Notes: generated by a model not told the origin, from the letters alone. 64,000 nucleotides of DNA from Aldehydirespirator sp965203635 (GCA_965203635.1 OZ241903.1:1488001-1552000), one strand, 5' to 3'. Positions 1 to 8,925 are shown, counted from the stretch's first letter. Made by a program: numbers and translations.

Positions 1-399
1 CCGCACGATCTCCAGCGCGGCGTCGGTGCGCCGGCCCCGGGTGGACGGATCGACATCGCACACCTCCACCTCGTGACGATCGTCGCCCCCGACGCCGACC
101 CCGACCTTCAGCCTCCCCGGCGCGGCCTCGGCCAGGGTGGCGATCTGGCGGGCCGCCACCATCGGATGGCGCAGAGCCAGCAGGTAGACGCCGACCTGCA
201 GGTCGAGCCTGGGCTCCAGCCCACCGACGGCGGCCAGAGTCACGAGGCCGTCCATGCCGCTGCCGTCGCGGAAGCTCACATGGTCGGCGGTGAACACAAA
301 GTCGATCCCCGAGTCCGCAATGCCCCCCAGCAAGCCGCGCTGCTCATCGGGAGCCATCCCCCACAGCCCCCACGGGACGCTCACACCGACGGCGACCAC
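1..399 (-). CDS. Luciferase-like (LLM) flavin/F420 oxidoreductase, N-terminal part
   Basis: Reading leftward from a GTG at 399 gives an open frame of 133 codons that runs off the window edge, so only the N-terminal part is present. The start is preceded by a GGGGAG ribosome-binding site. The translation begins MVAVGVSVPWGLWGMAPDEQ and continues with TADHVSF and RHPMVAARQIATL, the pattern of bacterial luciferase-like TIM-barrel oxidoreductases, in which the strand after RHP leads into the A..IATLAE helix and a GVGVGGD turn. Such enzymes use reduced FMN or F420. The substrate cannot be told. It follows the acyl-CoA dehydrogenase-like gene on the same strand, separated by a tandem repeat. Confidence 0.75.
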   Translation of the reverse strand, partial: MVAVGVSVPWGLWGMAPDEQRGLLGGIADSGIDFVFTADHVSFRDGSGMDGLVTLAAVGGLEPRLDLQVGVYLLALRHPMVAARQIATLAEAAPGRLKVGVGVGGDDRHEVEVCDVDPSTRGRRTDAALEIVR

Positions 400-430
400 G
401 TCACTCCCCGGTCACCGCGCCGCCCGCCAC

Positions 431-585
431 GGTCGGCGTTCGCCGCGTCGCCCGATGCAGCGTCGCCCGCCGCGGTCGGCGTTCGCCGCGTCGCCCGATG
501 CAGCGTCGCCCGCCGCGGTCGGCGTTCGCCGCGTCGCCCGATGCAGCGTCGCCCGCTGCAGCGCCGCCCGCCGCGGTCCGCCCCA
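431..585. repeat. 43-bp tandem repeat between two minus-strand genes
   Basis: A 43-bp unit beginning GGTCGGCGTTCGCCGCGTCG starts at 431, 474 and 517, with a degenerate remainder running to the stop codon of the next gene at 586. The unit length is not a multiple of three and the stretch lies between two genes, so it is a non-coding minisatellite. Confidence 0.85.
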
Positions 586-1737
586 TTACAGCGTGGCCGT
601 GTCGGTGTCGAGGCCCAGGCGCATGCGCCCCGCCGTCTCCATCGTCCTGGGGGCCACCATGGCGTGCTGGGCTGCCACCGCGGTGTCCCGGAAGCAGCGC
701 TGGATCGGGCTGGTGCGGTAGACCGCGGCCCCGCCCGCGGTCCTGAACATCGACGCGGCCACATCGGCCGCGGTCTGGGTGGCGTGCGAGGCCGCCAGCC
801 GGATCCGGCGCCGCTGACCGACCGTCGACGGCCGCCCTGCCAGCGCGCCCTGGAAGCTGTCATCGGTCGCGTCGAGCAGCAGCGTCCAAGCCGCGGCCAG
901 CCTCGCCTCCGCCCCCGCGACCTCGGCCTGGGTCGCGGCCCGCTCGGCCAGAGTCCGGGAGCTGCCCTGCGGCCTCTTCCCGCCGGCCAACCCCACCAGC
1001 TCGTCGATCGAGCGACGGGCGATGCCCGCCGCGGCAGCCGCCACCCCGCTGGCCAGCAGCCCGAAGAACGAGAACCGGGACCAGACGTTGTCCCGCACCG
1101 GACCGTCCGCGATCTGCACCCAGCGTCCCTCAGGCACGAACACGTCGCGGGCCTCGAAATCGACCGAGCCGGTGCCGGCCAGGCCGGCCACGTCCCACGT
1201 GTCGATGAACTCGACGTCACCGGGGTCCATGAAAACGAATGGAGCAGCCAGACCGTCGGCCCGCGGCTCCGGATGCCCGTCCGCTCCGACCACAAGACAG
1301 CCGCCTCCGATCGTGGTGCAGTGCTTGGTGCCCGAACCCCACTGCCAGCGCCCCGAAACCCGCAGGCCTCCGCCGACAGGAACGGCCCTGCCCCGAGGCA
1401 TGACGAACCCGCCGCCGATGGCGCCAGGGTCGCCGAACAGCTCCCCGGCGTGCGGGTCGGGCAGGTACGACGCCAGCAGCGACGTCGTGGAAGCGATGGC
1501 CACGCACCACCCGACCGAGCCGTCGTGGTAGGCGAACTCCTCGAAGACCTCCAGGCTCTCGACGGCCGTGACCCCCGGTCCACCCAGGTCGTCGGGGACG
1601 CACAGCCGGAACGCGGCCGTCGGGCGGATCGCATCGACCAGATCCGCAGGCAGCGTGCCCAGCGCCTCTATCTCCGCCGACCGGTCGCGAATCTGTGGGC
1701 CGAGCTGCCGTGCCCCGGCCAGTACCGAATTCGTCAC
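586..1737 (-). CDS. Acyl-CoA dehydrogenase-fold flavoprotein (possible group D monooxygenase)
   Basis: A 383-residue protein with the three-part acyl-CoA dehydrogenase architecture: an N-terminal helical domain (PADLVDAIRPTAAFRLCVP), a central beta domain containing GRWQWGSGTKHC, and a C-terminal four-helix region ending with GGAAVYRTSPIQRCFRD, close to the family's flavin-contacting C-terminal motif. The GxWxWxSGxxH sequence is more typical of the flavin-dependent hydroxylase branch (HsaA/HpaB-like) than of classical fatty acyl-CoA dehydrogenases. The GTG at 1737 is preferred because it aligns with the family start; an ATG at 1776 would add 13 unrelated residues. It is divergent from the SDR gene at 1869 and upstream of a luciferase-like gene, which suggests a shared oxidative catabolic role. 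The substrate is unknown. Confidence 0.8.
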   Translation of the reverse strand: MTNSVLAGARQLGPQIRDRSAEIEALGTLPADLVDAIRPTAAFRLCVPDDLGGPGVTAVESLEVFEEFAYHDGSVGWCVAIASTTSLLASYLPDPHAGELFGDPGAIGGGFVMPRGRAVPVGGGLRVSGRWQWGSGTKHCTTIGGGCLVVGADGHPEPRADGLAAPFVFMDPGDVEFIDTWDVAGLAGTGSVDFEARDVFVPEGRWVQIADGPVRDNVWSRFSFFGLLASGVAAAAAGIARRSIDELVGLAGGKRPQGSSRTLAERAATQAEVAGAEARLAAAWTLLLDATDDSFQGALAGRPSTVGQRRRIRLAASHATQTAADVAASMFRTAGGAAVYRTSPIQRCFRDTAVAAQHAMVAPRTMETAGRMRLGLDTDTATL

Positions 1738-1868
1738 AGGCGACAATCTAGGACAGAGCCGGCAACCGGCCCTCAATCCCCGCCAATCCCTGCCGCGGCC
1801 CCCCGCCGAAAGAGTCCGGGCTCATCGGCCATTCAACGAGCGTCAGGGAGCAGAACGAGGCGACTGAC

Positions 1869-3461
1869 ATGAACGTAGGGATAATCGGCGCGACCGGCTA
1901 CGTGGGCGGGCGGCTCGCGCCGGCCCTGTTCGCCGCCGGCCACCGAGTCCGCTGCCTGGCCCGCACACCCGGCCGGCTCGACGGCGTGCCGTGGCGGGCC
2001 GGTGTCGAGGTTGTGAAGGCCGACGTTCTCGACGGGGCGTCGCTGTCCCAGGCCTTCGAGGGCCTCGACGCCGTCTACTACCTCGTCCACGCCATGGGCC
2101 ACACCGAGGACTTCGAGCGGGTCGACCGCACCGGCGCCCAGAACGCCCGCGTGGCGGCCGAGGAGGCCGGAGTGGGTCGTCTCGTGTATCTGGGCGGCCT
2201 CGGCGTCGACGACCCGCGGGCCCTGTCGCATCACCTGGCCAGCCGGCACGAAGTGGGCCGGATCCTCGGATCGGGCACGGTGCCGCTGACCGAGCTGCGG
2301 GCCGCGGTGATCATCGGCTCGGGAAGCGCCTCCTTCGAGATGCTGCGACACCTGGTCGAGGTGCTGCCGGTGATGGTCTGCCCCCGGTGGGTGACCCACA
2401 CCCGCTGCCAGCCCATCGCCATCGCCGACGTGCTGCACTGCCTGGTGGCCGCGCTCGGCTCGCCGGCCACGGGCAGCCGGCGCATCGAGATCGGCGGACC
2501 CGACATCCTCACCTACGAGGAGATGATGCGGCGCTACGCGGCTGTGGCCGGACTACGGAGCCGCCTGATCGTCGGAGTGCCCGTGCTGACCCCACGCCTG
2601 TCGTCGCACTGGATGAACCTGGTCACGCCCCTTCCCATCGGACTGGCCCGGCCCCTCGTCGACAGCCTTCGCAACGACGTCGTGGTCACGGATCCCGCAC
2701 CGCTGGCCACCCTGCTGGGCTCCTATCGACCGACTCCCTTCGACGAAGCGCTGCGTCGCGCCCTGTCGCACATCCAAGACCTCGACGTCTCGACCAGTTG
2801 GATCGACAGCCCCCGTCGCGGAACTGCCGCCTCGCCCATGCCCCAGGATCCCGACTGGGCCGGAGGCACCGTGCTCGCCGACGTCAGAACCATGCGCACC
2901 TCCGCCTCGCCAGAGGCGGTGTTCGCCGCGGTTTCCGGCGTCGGCGGCGCCCGCGGCTGGTACTTCGCCAATTGGCTGTGGGCGGCCCGCGGATGGATCG
3001 ACAAGCTCCTCGGCGGGGTCGGGATGCGGCCGGGCCGGCGCCACCCCGACGAGCTGCGGGTCGGCGACGCCCTCGACTTCTTCCGGGTGGAGGTGTGCGA
3101 TCCGTCCCGGCTGCTGCGCCTGCGGGCCGAGATGAAGCTGCCCGGCCAGGCCTGGCTCGAATGGCGGGTGCAGGGAGATGAAGGCGGTGCCGGAGTGCTG
3201 GAGCAGAGCGCTCGCTTCCACCCCCGCGGCGTCGCCGGACGCCTCTACTGGTGGCTGTTGTGGCTGCCCCGCGCCATCATGTGGCGAAGGCTGCTCGCGG
3301 GTCTGGTCCAAGCTGCGCAGGTGCGGTCGACGGAGACGTCACAGGAGCGGTCGCAGGAGCCGTCGAGGGAGCCGTCGAGGGAGCGGTCGCAGGAGCCGTC
3401 GAGGGAGCCGTCGAGGGAGCGGTCGCAGGAGCCGCAAGCGCCGGTGTCCACCCGGCGCTGA
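1869..3461 (+). CDS. NmrA/SDR-type NAD(P)-binding protein with C-terminal DUF2867
   Basis: 530 residues. The N-terminus carries the Rossmann signature IGATGYVGGRLAPAL, with an extended-SDR pattern (VYYLVHAMG, LVYLGGLG). The C-terminal half (from about residue 325) has the DUF2867 pattern GGARGWYFANWLWAARGWID and a tryptophan-rich RLYWWLLWLPRAIMW segment that probably lies at the membrane. Proteins with this order are common in actinobacteria and usually annotated as SDR-family oxidoreductases of unknown substrate. The last 45 residues are a low-complexity tail of Ser, Arg, Glu, Gln and Pro encoded by a 36-bp tandem repeat, absent from typical homologues and probably a disordered extension. 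A GAGG motif lies just upstream of the ATG. Confidence 0.85.
   Translation: MNVGIIGATGYVGGRLAPALFAAGHRVRCLARTPGRLDGVPWRAGVEVVKADVLDGASLSQAFEGLDAVYYLVHAMGHTEDFERVDRTGAQNARVAAEEAGVGRLVYLGGLGVDDPRALSHHLASRHEVGRILGSGTVPLTELRAAVIIGSGSASFEMLRHLVEVLPVMVCPRWVTHTRCQPIAIADVLHCLVAALGSPATGSRRIEIGGPDILTYEEMMRRYAAVAGLRSRLIVGVPVLTPRLSSHWMNLVTPLPIGLARPLVDSLRNDVVVTDPAPLATLLGSYRPTPFDEALRRALSHIQDLDVSTSWIDSPRRGTAASPMPQDPDWAGGTVLADVRTMRTSASPEAVFAAVSGVGGARGWYFANWLWAARGWIDKLLGGVGMRPGRRHPDELRVGDALDFFRVEVCDPSRLLRLRAEMKLPGQAWLEWRVQGDEGGAGVLEQSARFHPRGVAGRLYWWLLWLPRAIMWRRLLAGLVQAAQVRSTETSQERSQEPSREPSRERSQEPSREPSRERSQEPQAPVSTRR
3349..3430 (+). repeat. 36-bp in-frame tandem repeat in the SDR tail
   Basis: The unit beginning GGTCGCAGGAGCCGTCGAGG recurs at 3349, 3385 and 3421 (36-bp spacing). 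Being a multiple of three, it stays in frame and encodes repeated SQEPSREPSRER blocks at the C-terminus of the SDR protein. Confidence 0.9.
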
Positions 3462-3505
3462 CGGGTCATCCAGTCGGTGCAGCCGATGTGCGAACATCAC
3501 TGGTG

Positions 3506-4630
3506 ATGCTGCAGCGTACGGTGCACTTCGGGCCGGGCCGGTGCGCGGAGGCGGTCGAGCCCTCTGCGGGACTTCCCGAGGAGGGCTGGGTGTGGATCGA
3601 CATCACCGCCGGGCGCGACGATCACGACGAACTGGCCGAGCTCGTGGAGCAGATGGGGCTCGACGCCCTCGCGGTGCGGGACGCGGTGGAGGACATCGAC
3701 CTTCCCAAGGTGGACGACTTCGGGACGTTCATGCTGGTGGTGCTGCACGCGCTGAGCGAGGAGCGGATCGAGACCTACGAGCTCGACTGCTTCCTGTCCG
3801 AGCGCCGGCTCGTCACCATCCACGAGCAGCGCTCGCCGTCGGTCGACGTGCTCTGGGACGGCGTCCTGTGCCGGCCCGAGCTGACCACCGGCGGTCCCGA
3901 CGAGGCGCTGGCTCGGCTGGCCGACGTAGCCACCCGCCGGCTCGTGTGCGTGCTTGACGTGTTCGACGACCGCAACGAGGAGCTCATCGAGCGGGCCCTC
4001 ACCGCCGACGCCGACTTTCTGATGGAGATCACCGCGGTGCGGGCCGATCTGGCCGAGCTGCGGCGGGCGGTCCACCCCCAGCGGGAAGCCCTCGACATCC
4101 TGCGCCATTCCATCTCGCCGCTGATCTCCGACGGGGGCCGCCGCCGCTTCTCCGACGTGTTCGACACCGCCACCCGGGCCGCCCAGGGTGTGGACGGCGC
4201 CCGCACCGCCCTGGCCGAGACCCTCGACGCCTACCGGGGGGCCGAGGCCCGCCAGGCGACCGAGGTCACCAAGGTCCTCACCGTGTACGCGGCCATCATG
4301 CTGCCGCTGTCGCTGGTGGCGGGGTTCTTCGGCATGAACTTCGTCGACCTGCCGCTGCTCGCCAGCCCGGCCGGATGGCTCATCGTCACCGGGTTCATGG
4401 CCTTCATCGCCTTCCTGTCGTTGGGCGTGTTCGTGTCGCTGGGATGGACGCGCCGAACGTCGGGCCGCAGCGCGGGCGCGATCCTCGGCCGCGGCCTCGT
4501 GGAGGCCGCCCGGACTCCGGCGCAACTGGTAGGCGCCGTCTTCGAGATCTCGACCATGCCGATGCGCACAGTGGCCGGTTCTGTCACCGGGGCTCTCCGA
4601 ACAAAGTCCACCGACTCAAGCGACGAGTAA
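3506..4630 (+). CDS. corA: CorA-family magnesium/cobalt transporter
   Basis: 374 residues starting MLQRTVHFGPG. The large cytoplasmic N-terminal domain is acidic and helical; the C-terminus has the two membrane helices of the family, with the signature GFFGMNF (the GMN selectivity motif) at the end of the first, followed by a second helix near WLIVTGFMAFIAFLSLGVFVSLGW. CorA forms a pentameric channel for Mg2+ and sometimes Co2+ or Ni2+ in the inner membrane. The ATG at 3506 is chosen because upstream in-frame sequence is only the other-frame reading of the SDR repeat; a GTG directly before it (3503) is equally possible. The C-terminal tail of about 55 residues after the second helix is longer than usual. 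The gene stands 44 bp after the SDR stop and may be co-transcribed. Confidence 0.93.
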   Translation: MLQRTVHFGPGRCAEAVEPSAGLPEEGWVWIDITAGRDDHDELAELVEQMGLDALAVRDAVEDIDLPKVDDFGTFMLVVLHALSEERIETYELDCFLSERRLVTIHEQRSPSVDVLWDGVLCRPELTTGGPDEALARLADVATRRLVCVLDVFDDRNEELIERALTADADFLMEITAVRADLAELRRAVHPQREALDILRHSISPLISDGGRRRFSDVFDTATRAAQGVDGARTALAETLDAYRGAEARQATEVTKVLTVYAAIMLPLSLVAGFFGMNFVDLPLLASPAGWLIVTGFMAFIAFLSLGVFVSLGWTRRTSGRSAGAILGRGLVEAARTPAQLVGAVFEISTMPMRTVAGSVTGALRTKSTDSSDE

Positions 4631-4640
4631 GCCCACTCTC

Positions 4641-4710
4641 CCATCGTCGAAATTGATGGCGATAATGGGCCTCTACGGGCCGTTTCGTCATCAATTTCGT
4701 GACACGATGG
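4641..4710. terminator. Long inverted repeat after corA
   Basis: Outer arms CCATCGT/ACGATGG and inner arms CGAAATTGATG (4648) / CATCAATTTCG (4689) face each other, with a GGCC...GGCC pair near the loop. The structure begins 10 bp after the corA stop and lies between convergent genes (corA and the membrane protein ending at 4732), so a bidirectional terminator is the simplest reading. There is no clear T-run. Confidence 0.55.
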
Positions 4711-4731
4711 GGCCATGGGGGCTCGGGCCCG

Positions 4732-5148
4732 TTAGCGGATCAAGCCGGGCGGTTCACCGTCCGCGTCGGTTCCGTCGGTGGCCGTTCCTCTGGATGAGTT
4801 AGCCGCCGTGAAGCATGACAGCACGGCGGCCGGCAGAAAGAAGAGCCCGATGGACGCGGCCCCCAGCAGGGTCAGGGCGGACAGGACCACCGCGACCGAG
4901 ATCGCTGCGAACCGCCTGGGAAACACCACGGGCAGGGCCGCGAGCACCACCGGCACCGCCAGAATCGACACCGCGCCGATTCCCCCATGCTCGATCAGCG
5001 ACTCCCGGCCGGTAGTGCAGATCTCAGGACCGCCGTCAACCGACTCGCACGACGCGGTCGCATAGATCGGCGCGAGCATCAGCACCGCGCTCGTGGCGAA
5101 TGTCGACAGAAGAGTGAAGCGACTCCAGCGCCGCGCTGACCCAGTCAT
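4732..5148 (-). CDS. Small membrane protein of unknown function
   Basis: 138 residues. A hydrophobic N-terminal segment (LLSTFATSAVLMLAPIYATA) is followed by a short extracytoplasmic loop with two cysteines (SCES, EICTT), then two more membrane segments around VSILAVPVVLAALPVVF and LTLLGAASIGLFFLPAAVL, and a hydrophilic tail. It starts 12 bp downstream of the hyuB stop and is likely translated from the same transcript. No family is recognised. The two loop cysteines could form a disulfide. Confidence 0.65.
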   Translation of the reverse strand: MTGSARRWSRFTLLSTFATSAVLMLAPIYATASCESVDGGPEICTTGRESLIEHGGIGAVSILAVPVVLAALPVVFPRRFAAISVAVVLSALTLLGAASIGLFFLPAAVLSCFTAANSSRGTATDGTDADGEPPGLIR

Positions 5149-5160
5149 CTCAAGCGACCC

Positions 5161-6708
5161 CTACTCAGATGCGCCCCAGGCGCCTCCGCCGGGGGTTAGG
5201 ACTCGCAGTCGGTCGCCGGCCTGGACCTCGAGGGTGACCTTGCCGGGCAGCAGCTCCCGGGTGCCAGATCTACGGATCAGCCAGTCCTCGCCCTTCGCTC
5301 CCGGGCCGCCGCCCTGCAGGCCCCAAGGCTCGGTCACCCGGCGCTCACCCATCAGGGTCACCGTGGCGTCCTCCAGGAACTCCATCTCCCGCACGATTCC
5401 CTCGCCGCCGCCGAAGCGGCCCTCACCGCCGCTGCCCGAGCGCAGCCCGTAGGCGGTGATGCGCAGCGGGTAGTGCTGGACCAGGCTCTCGATGGGGGTG
5501 TTCTTGGTGTTGGTCATGCCGGTGTGGATCCCCGACTGGCCGGCCCGGCCGCAGCGGCCTCCCTGGCCGCCGCCGACCGTCTCGTAGTAGGCGAAGTCGT
5601 CCGATCCGGCCAGCACATTGTTCATCGTCCCCTGCGACGCGGCCGGCACCGCCTCCGGCACGGCCTGCGCCAGCGCTCCCAGCAGCGCGTCGGCGATGCG
5701 CTGGGAAGTCTCCACGTTGCCGGCGGCCACCGCGGCGGGCGGCTCGGCGCTGACGATCGAGCCCGCCGGCGACGACATGGTGACGGACCGGTAGCAGCCG
5801 CCGTTGGCGGGGATCGACGGGTCGGTGGCCACCCTCACTGCGTAGTAGAGGCACGACGCCGCCACCGCCTCGACCGAGTTGAAGTTGGCCTCCACCTGGG
5901 GCGCCGACCCCGCGAAGTCGGCGTGAAGGTCCGATCCGTCGATGGTGACCCTCACGGCGATGGCGTGCAGCCGGTCCGGGCCCTCCACATGGTCCTCGAA
6001 GTCGTAGTCGCCGTCGGGCAACTCCGCGATGGCGGCCCGCATCCGGCGCTCCCCGTAGTCGAGCAAGCCGTCGCAGATCGCGGTGTAGCGGACCGGCCCG
6101 TAGGCCTGGCCCAGCTCGACCAGTCGCCTGGCGCCCACCTCGTTGGCGCCCAACTGGGCCGACAGGTCCCCCAGCCGCTCGTCGGGAGTGCGGGTCGCCT
6201 CCAGGAACGGGTCGAGGAACTCCGGCACCCACCGGCCGGCCCGGGCAGCCAGCATCGGCGACACGACGTGGCCCTCCTGATCGAGCCTGGTCGCATCGGC
6301 CGGCATCGATCCGGGCGCGTCACCGCCCACGTCGGAGTGGTGGGCCCGGTTGGCCACCCAGCCGGCGAGGTCGCCGCCGTGGGCGACCGGCCGCACGATG
6401 GTCAGGTCGTTGAGGTGGGTGCCGCCGTGGTAGGGGTCGTTCACCGCGTACTGGGCGTCGAGCTCCAGCCTGTCGCCGAAGGCGTCGATCACGGCCTGCA
6501 CCGACGCCGGCATCGAGCCCAGATGCACCGGGATGTGCTCGGCCTGGGCCAGCAGCTCACCGTGGGGAACGAACAACGCGGTCGAGAAGTCGGCCCGCTC
6601 CTTGATGTTGGGCGAGTATCCGGTGCGGCGCAGCACCCCGCCCATCTCGTCGGCTGCGGCGGTGAAACGGTGCCGGGCCACCTCCAGGTCGATCGCGTTC
6701 AGCGCCAC
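5161..6708 (-). CDS. hyuB: Hydantoinase B / oxoprolinase subunit B-like protein
   Basis: 515 residues of the HyuB family (N-methylhydantoinase/5-oxoprolinase/acetophenone carboxylase beta subunits). Family marks include the N-terminal RHRFTAAADEMGGVLRRTGYS, the metal/substrate-region stretch DPYHGGTHLNDLTIVRPV, and a glycine-rich C-terminal region (GSGGEGRFGGGEGIVREMEF). With HyuA it forms an ATP-dependent enzyme that opens cyclic amides such as hydantoins or 5-oxoproline in the cytoplasm. The GTG at 6708 is preceded by GGGAG; the longer frame to 6828 would translate the intergenic palindromic repeats and is rejected. It follows hyuA on the same strand with a 147-bp gap occupied by a repeat doublet. 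Confidence 0.9.
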   Translation of the reverse strand: MALNAIDLEVARHRFTAAADEMGGVLRRTGYSPNIKERADFSTALFVPHGELLAQAEHIPVHLGSMPASVQAVIDAFGDRLELDAQYAVNDPYHGGTHLNDLTIVRPVAHGGDLAGWVANRAHHSDVGGDAPGSMPADATRLDQEGHVVSPMLAARAGRWVPEFLDPFLEATRTPDERLGDLSAQLGANEVGARRLVELGQAYGPVRYTAICDGLLDYGERRMRAAIAELPDGDYDFEDHVEGPDRLHAIAVRVTIDGSDLHADFAGSAPQVEANFNSVEAVAASCLYYAVRVATDPSIPANGGCYRSVTMSSPAGSIVSAEPPAAVAAGNVETSQRIADALLGALAQAVPEAVPAASQGTMNNVLAGSDDFAYYETVGGGQGGRCGRAGQSGIHTGMTNTKNTPIESLVQHYPLRITAYGLRSGSGGEGRFGGGEGIVREMEFLEDATVTLMGERRVTEPWGLQGGGPGAKGEDWLIRRSGTRELLPGKVTLEVQAGDRLRVLTPGGGAWGASE

Positions 6709-6724
6709 GCCGTCACTCCCGGGC

Positions 6725-6842
6725 GAATTGGCAGCGTTTTGCACGGTATGCGTGCATTCTGCTGCCAGTTCGCGGTGGCGCTGCCTGCATCTCCGGAATT
6801 GGCAGCGTTTTGCACGGTATGCGTGCATTCTGCTGCCAGTTC
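6725..6842. repeat. Family A palindromic repeat, doublet (hyuA/hyuB gap)
   Basis: Two 47-bp copies (6725-6771 and 6796-6842). Each has outer arms GAATTGGCAGC and GCTGCCAGTTC and inner arms GCACG and CGTGC around the loop GTATG. The same element occurs at 24589-24777 and 48571-48688. Confidence 0.9.
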
Positions 6843-6855
6843 CTTGGCCACATGG

Positions 6856-8871
6856 TCACCACTCGATCCTCAGCGCGCCCGTCTCATGGACGGTGGCCCG
6901 CTCGCCTGCGGCCACATACGTGGTGGACTCGCCCTCGGCGATGACGGCCGGGCCGACCACCTCGGCTCCCACCGTCAGAGCCGGACGCCACCAGACCTGC
7001 GCCTTTGCGGCCCCGGCCGGGCCGATCACCGGCCGCGCCCCCCGTCCCGGGTCGCCGGCCTCGGGCTCGAAGGCGGGCAGATCGGCCCAGCTCAGCGCGG
7101 CCGCGCCCACCGCCTCGGCCCTCACCGTCACCGCCTCCACCGGGTCGGTGGGCCGGGCGAAGCCGTTGCGCTCGGCGTGCAGCCGGTGGAACCTCTCGCA
7201 CAGCCCCTCCCACGACTCGCCCTCGGTGTACGGCACCGAGGTCTCATGGGCCTGGCCCAGATAGCGCATGTCGACGATCGAGGCCGCGGTCGCAGCCGCC
7301 TGGCCGCTGTCGGCCTCGATCCGGCCGCGGGCCTCGGCCAGCAGGCTCCGGGCTGCGGCCGGCAGGCGCTCGCGGTCCGCGACGGTGACGTTGACCGTCT
7401 GGGCCGCGTCGGCCCGGGGCGGGCTGAGCAGCAGGCCGTAGGCCGAGAACACCCCGGCGTAGGGCGGCACGATCACGCCGTCCATCTCCAGGGCTCGGGC
7501 CAGGGCCGTGGCGTGCAGGCCTCCCGCACCGCCGAAGGCCATGAGGGCCGCGTCGCGGGGGTCGGTGCCCTGCTCCACCGAGACGGCCCGCACCGCGTGG
7601 GTCATGTGCGACTCCACCACCGCCACCACGCCCAGCGCCGCCTCGATGGGCTCCAGGGACAGCTCGGACCCCAGCCGCTCGAAGGCGGCCACGGCCAGAT
7701 CGGATCGCAGCTCCATCGTGCCGGCCAGCTTGGCGCTCGGATCGAGGCGGCCCAGCACCAAGTTGGCGTCGGTGACGGTGGGCTCGGCGCCGCCGCGGCC
7801 GTAGCACGCCGGTCCGGGATCGGCGCCGGCCGAGCGGGGTCCCACCCGCAGTGCGCCGCCGCGGTCGGCCCAGGCCACCGACCCGCCCCCGGCGCCGACG
7901 GTGTGCACCGCCACCGACGGCAGCAGGCAGGCATGGCCGGCGATCTCCCGGTTGTAGGTCACCTCGGGACGGCCGGCGCGCACCCGGCACACGTCGGTCG
8001 ACGTGCCGCCCATGTCGAAGGAGATCAGCGTGGGGCAGCCCATCAGCTCCCCCAGCGCGGCCGCGGCGACCACCCCGCCGGCCGGACCCGACAGCAGGAT
8101 CGACGCCGGGAACGCCGAGGCGTGGTCCAGCGACACCAGCCCGCCCGAGGAGCGCATGACCGAGATCTCGTCGATGAACCCCGACCGTCCGGCCCGGGCG
8201 GCCAGGCTCCCCATGTAGCGGGACACCTCCGGCGACAGGAAGGCGTTGAGCACCGCGGTCGAGAACCGCTCGTACTCCCTGAACTCGGCCACCACCTCCG
8301 CGGAGGCCGACACCGGCACGTCCACGGCCTGCCGGAGCCGGCCGGCCAGCGCCCGCTCGACGCCCGGCGCGGCGTAGGAGTACATCAGGCACACCGCCAC
8401 CGCCTCCGCGCCCCCGTCCCGCACGGCCGCCGCGACCGAGGCCGCGACGGCGTCGAGTTCGCCGTCCCGCCCGGATGCGGGCACCTCGACACCGAGCCGC
8501 ATCCGGTCGTCCGCCAGCGGCACCGACCGGTCGGCGAACGGGTCGTACAGCGACGGCCGGTCCTGGCGGGCGATCTCGATCAGCGACTCGAACCCGCCGT
8601 CGGTCACCAGCAGCGTCCTGGCCCCTCTCCGCTCCAGCAGGGCGTTGGTGGCCACCGTGGTCCCGTGCAGCAGGTCGGCGCGCCCGCCCGGCCTCACCGC
8701 GGCCCCGGCACCGGCCATCACCCCGTCGCTCTGATCGCGCGGCGTGGACGGCACCTTCCCGACGGTCATCGCGGCGCCGTCCCACACGGCGATGTCGGTG
8801 AACGTCCCGCCCACGTCCACGCCCAGCGTGGTGGGCCTGCCGGCGGCTGAGGTGTCCGTCTCGATGGCCAC
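6856..8871 (-). CDS. hyuA: Hydantoinase A / oxoprolinase subunit A-like protein
   Basis: 671 residues of the HyuA family, an ASKHA-fold ATPase. The phosphate-binding motif LGVDVGGTFTDIAVWDG stands at the very N-terminus, STTYV lies in the C-terminal domain, and internal family blocks include LLHGTTVATNALLERRGA, SFDMGGTSTDV and GAGGGSVAW. It pairs with HyuB to hydrolyse hydantoin/oxoproline-type rings at the cost of ATP. The GTG at 8871 places the phosphate loop about 15 residues from the start, as in relatives; longer starts reach into the divergent transporter promoter. First gene of a hyuA-hyuB-membrane-protein operon. The actual substrate cannot be deduced. Confidence 0.92.
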   Translation of the reverse strand: MAIETDTSAAGRPTTLGVDVGGTFTDIAVWDGAAMTVGKVPSTPRDQSDGVMAGAGAAVRPGGRADLLHGTTVATNALLERRGARTLLVTDGGFESLIEIARQDRPSLYDPFADRSVPLADDRMRLGVEVPASGRDGELDAVAASVAAAVRDGGAEAVAVCLMYSYAAPGVERALAGRLRQAVDVPVSASAEVVAEFREYERFSTAVLNAFLSPEVSRYMGSLAARAGRSGFIDEISVMRSSGGLVSLDHASAFPASILLSGPAGGVVAAAALGELMGCPTLISFDMGGTSTDVCRVRAGRPEVTYNREIAGHACLLPSVAVHTVGAGGGSVAWADRGGALRVGPRSAGADPGPACYGRGGAEPTVTDANLVLGRLDPSAKLAGTMELRSDLAVAAFERLGSELSLEPIEAALGVVAVVESHMTHAVRAVSVEQGTDPRDAALMAFGGAGGLHATALARALEMDGVIVPPYAGVFSAYGLLLSPPRADAAQTVNVTVADRERLPAAARSLLAEARGRIEADSGQAAATAASIVDMRYLGQAHETSVPYTEGESWEGLCERFHRLHAERNGFARPTDPVEAVTVRAEAVGAAALSWADLPAFEPEAGDPGRGARPVIGPAGAAKAQVWWRPALTVGAEVVGPAVIAEGESTTYVAAGERATVHETGALRIEW

Positions 8872-8925
8872 AGAGTACGGCGGCACGGCGGCCCGGCGCC
8901 CCCTGGTGAGGGTTAGCCTGAGCGC

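Noticed and set aside
6725..6842. Rho-independent terminators for the hyu operon
   Set aside because: The same 47-bp sequence recurs at unrelated loci, in doublets, without T-runs; it is a dispersed repeat rather than a gene-specific terminator.
5473..8850. Very long plus-strand open frame opposite hyuA/hyuB
   Set aside because: A shadow frame produced by high GC at third positions of the real minus-strand genes; composition is His/Arg/Gly-rich with no family similarity.
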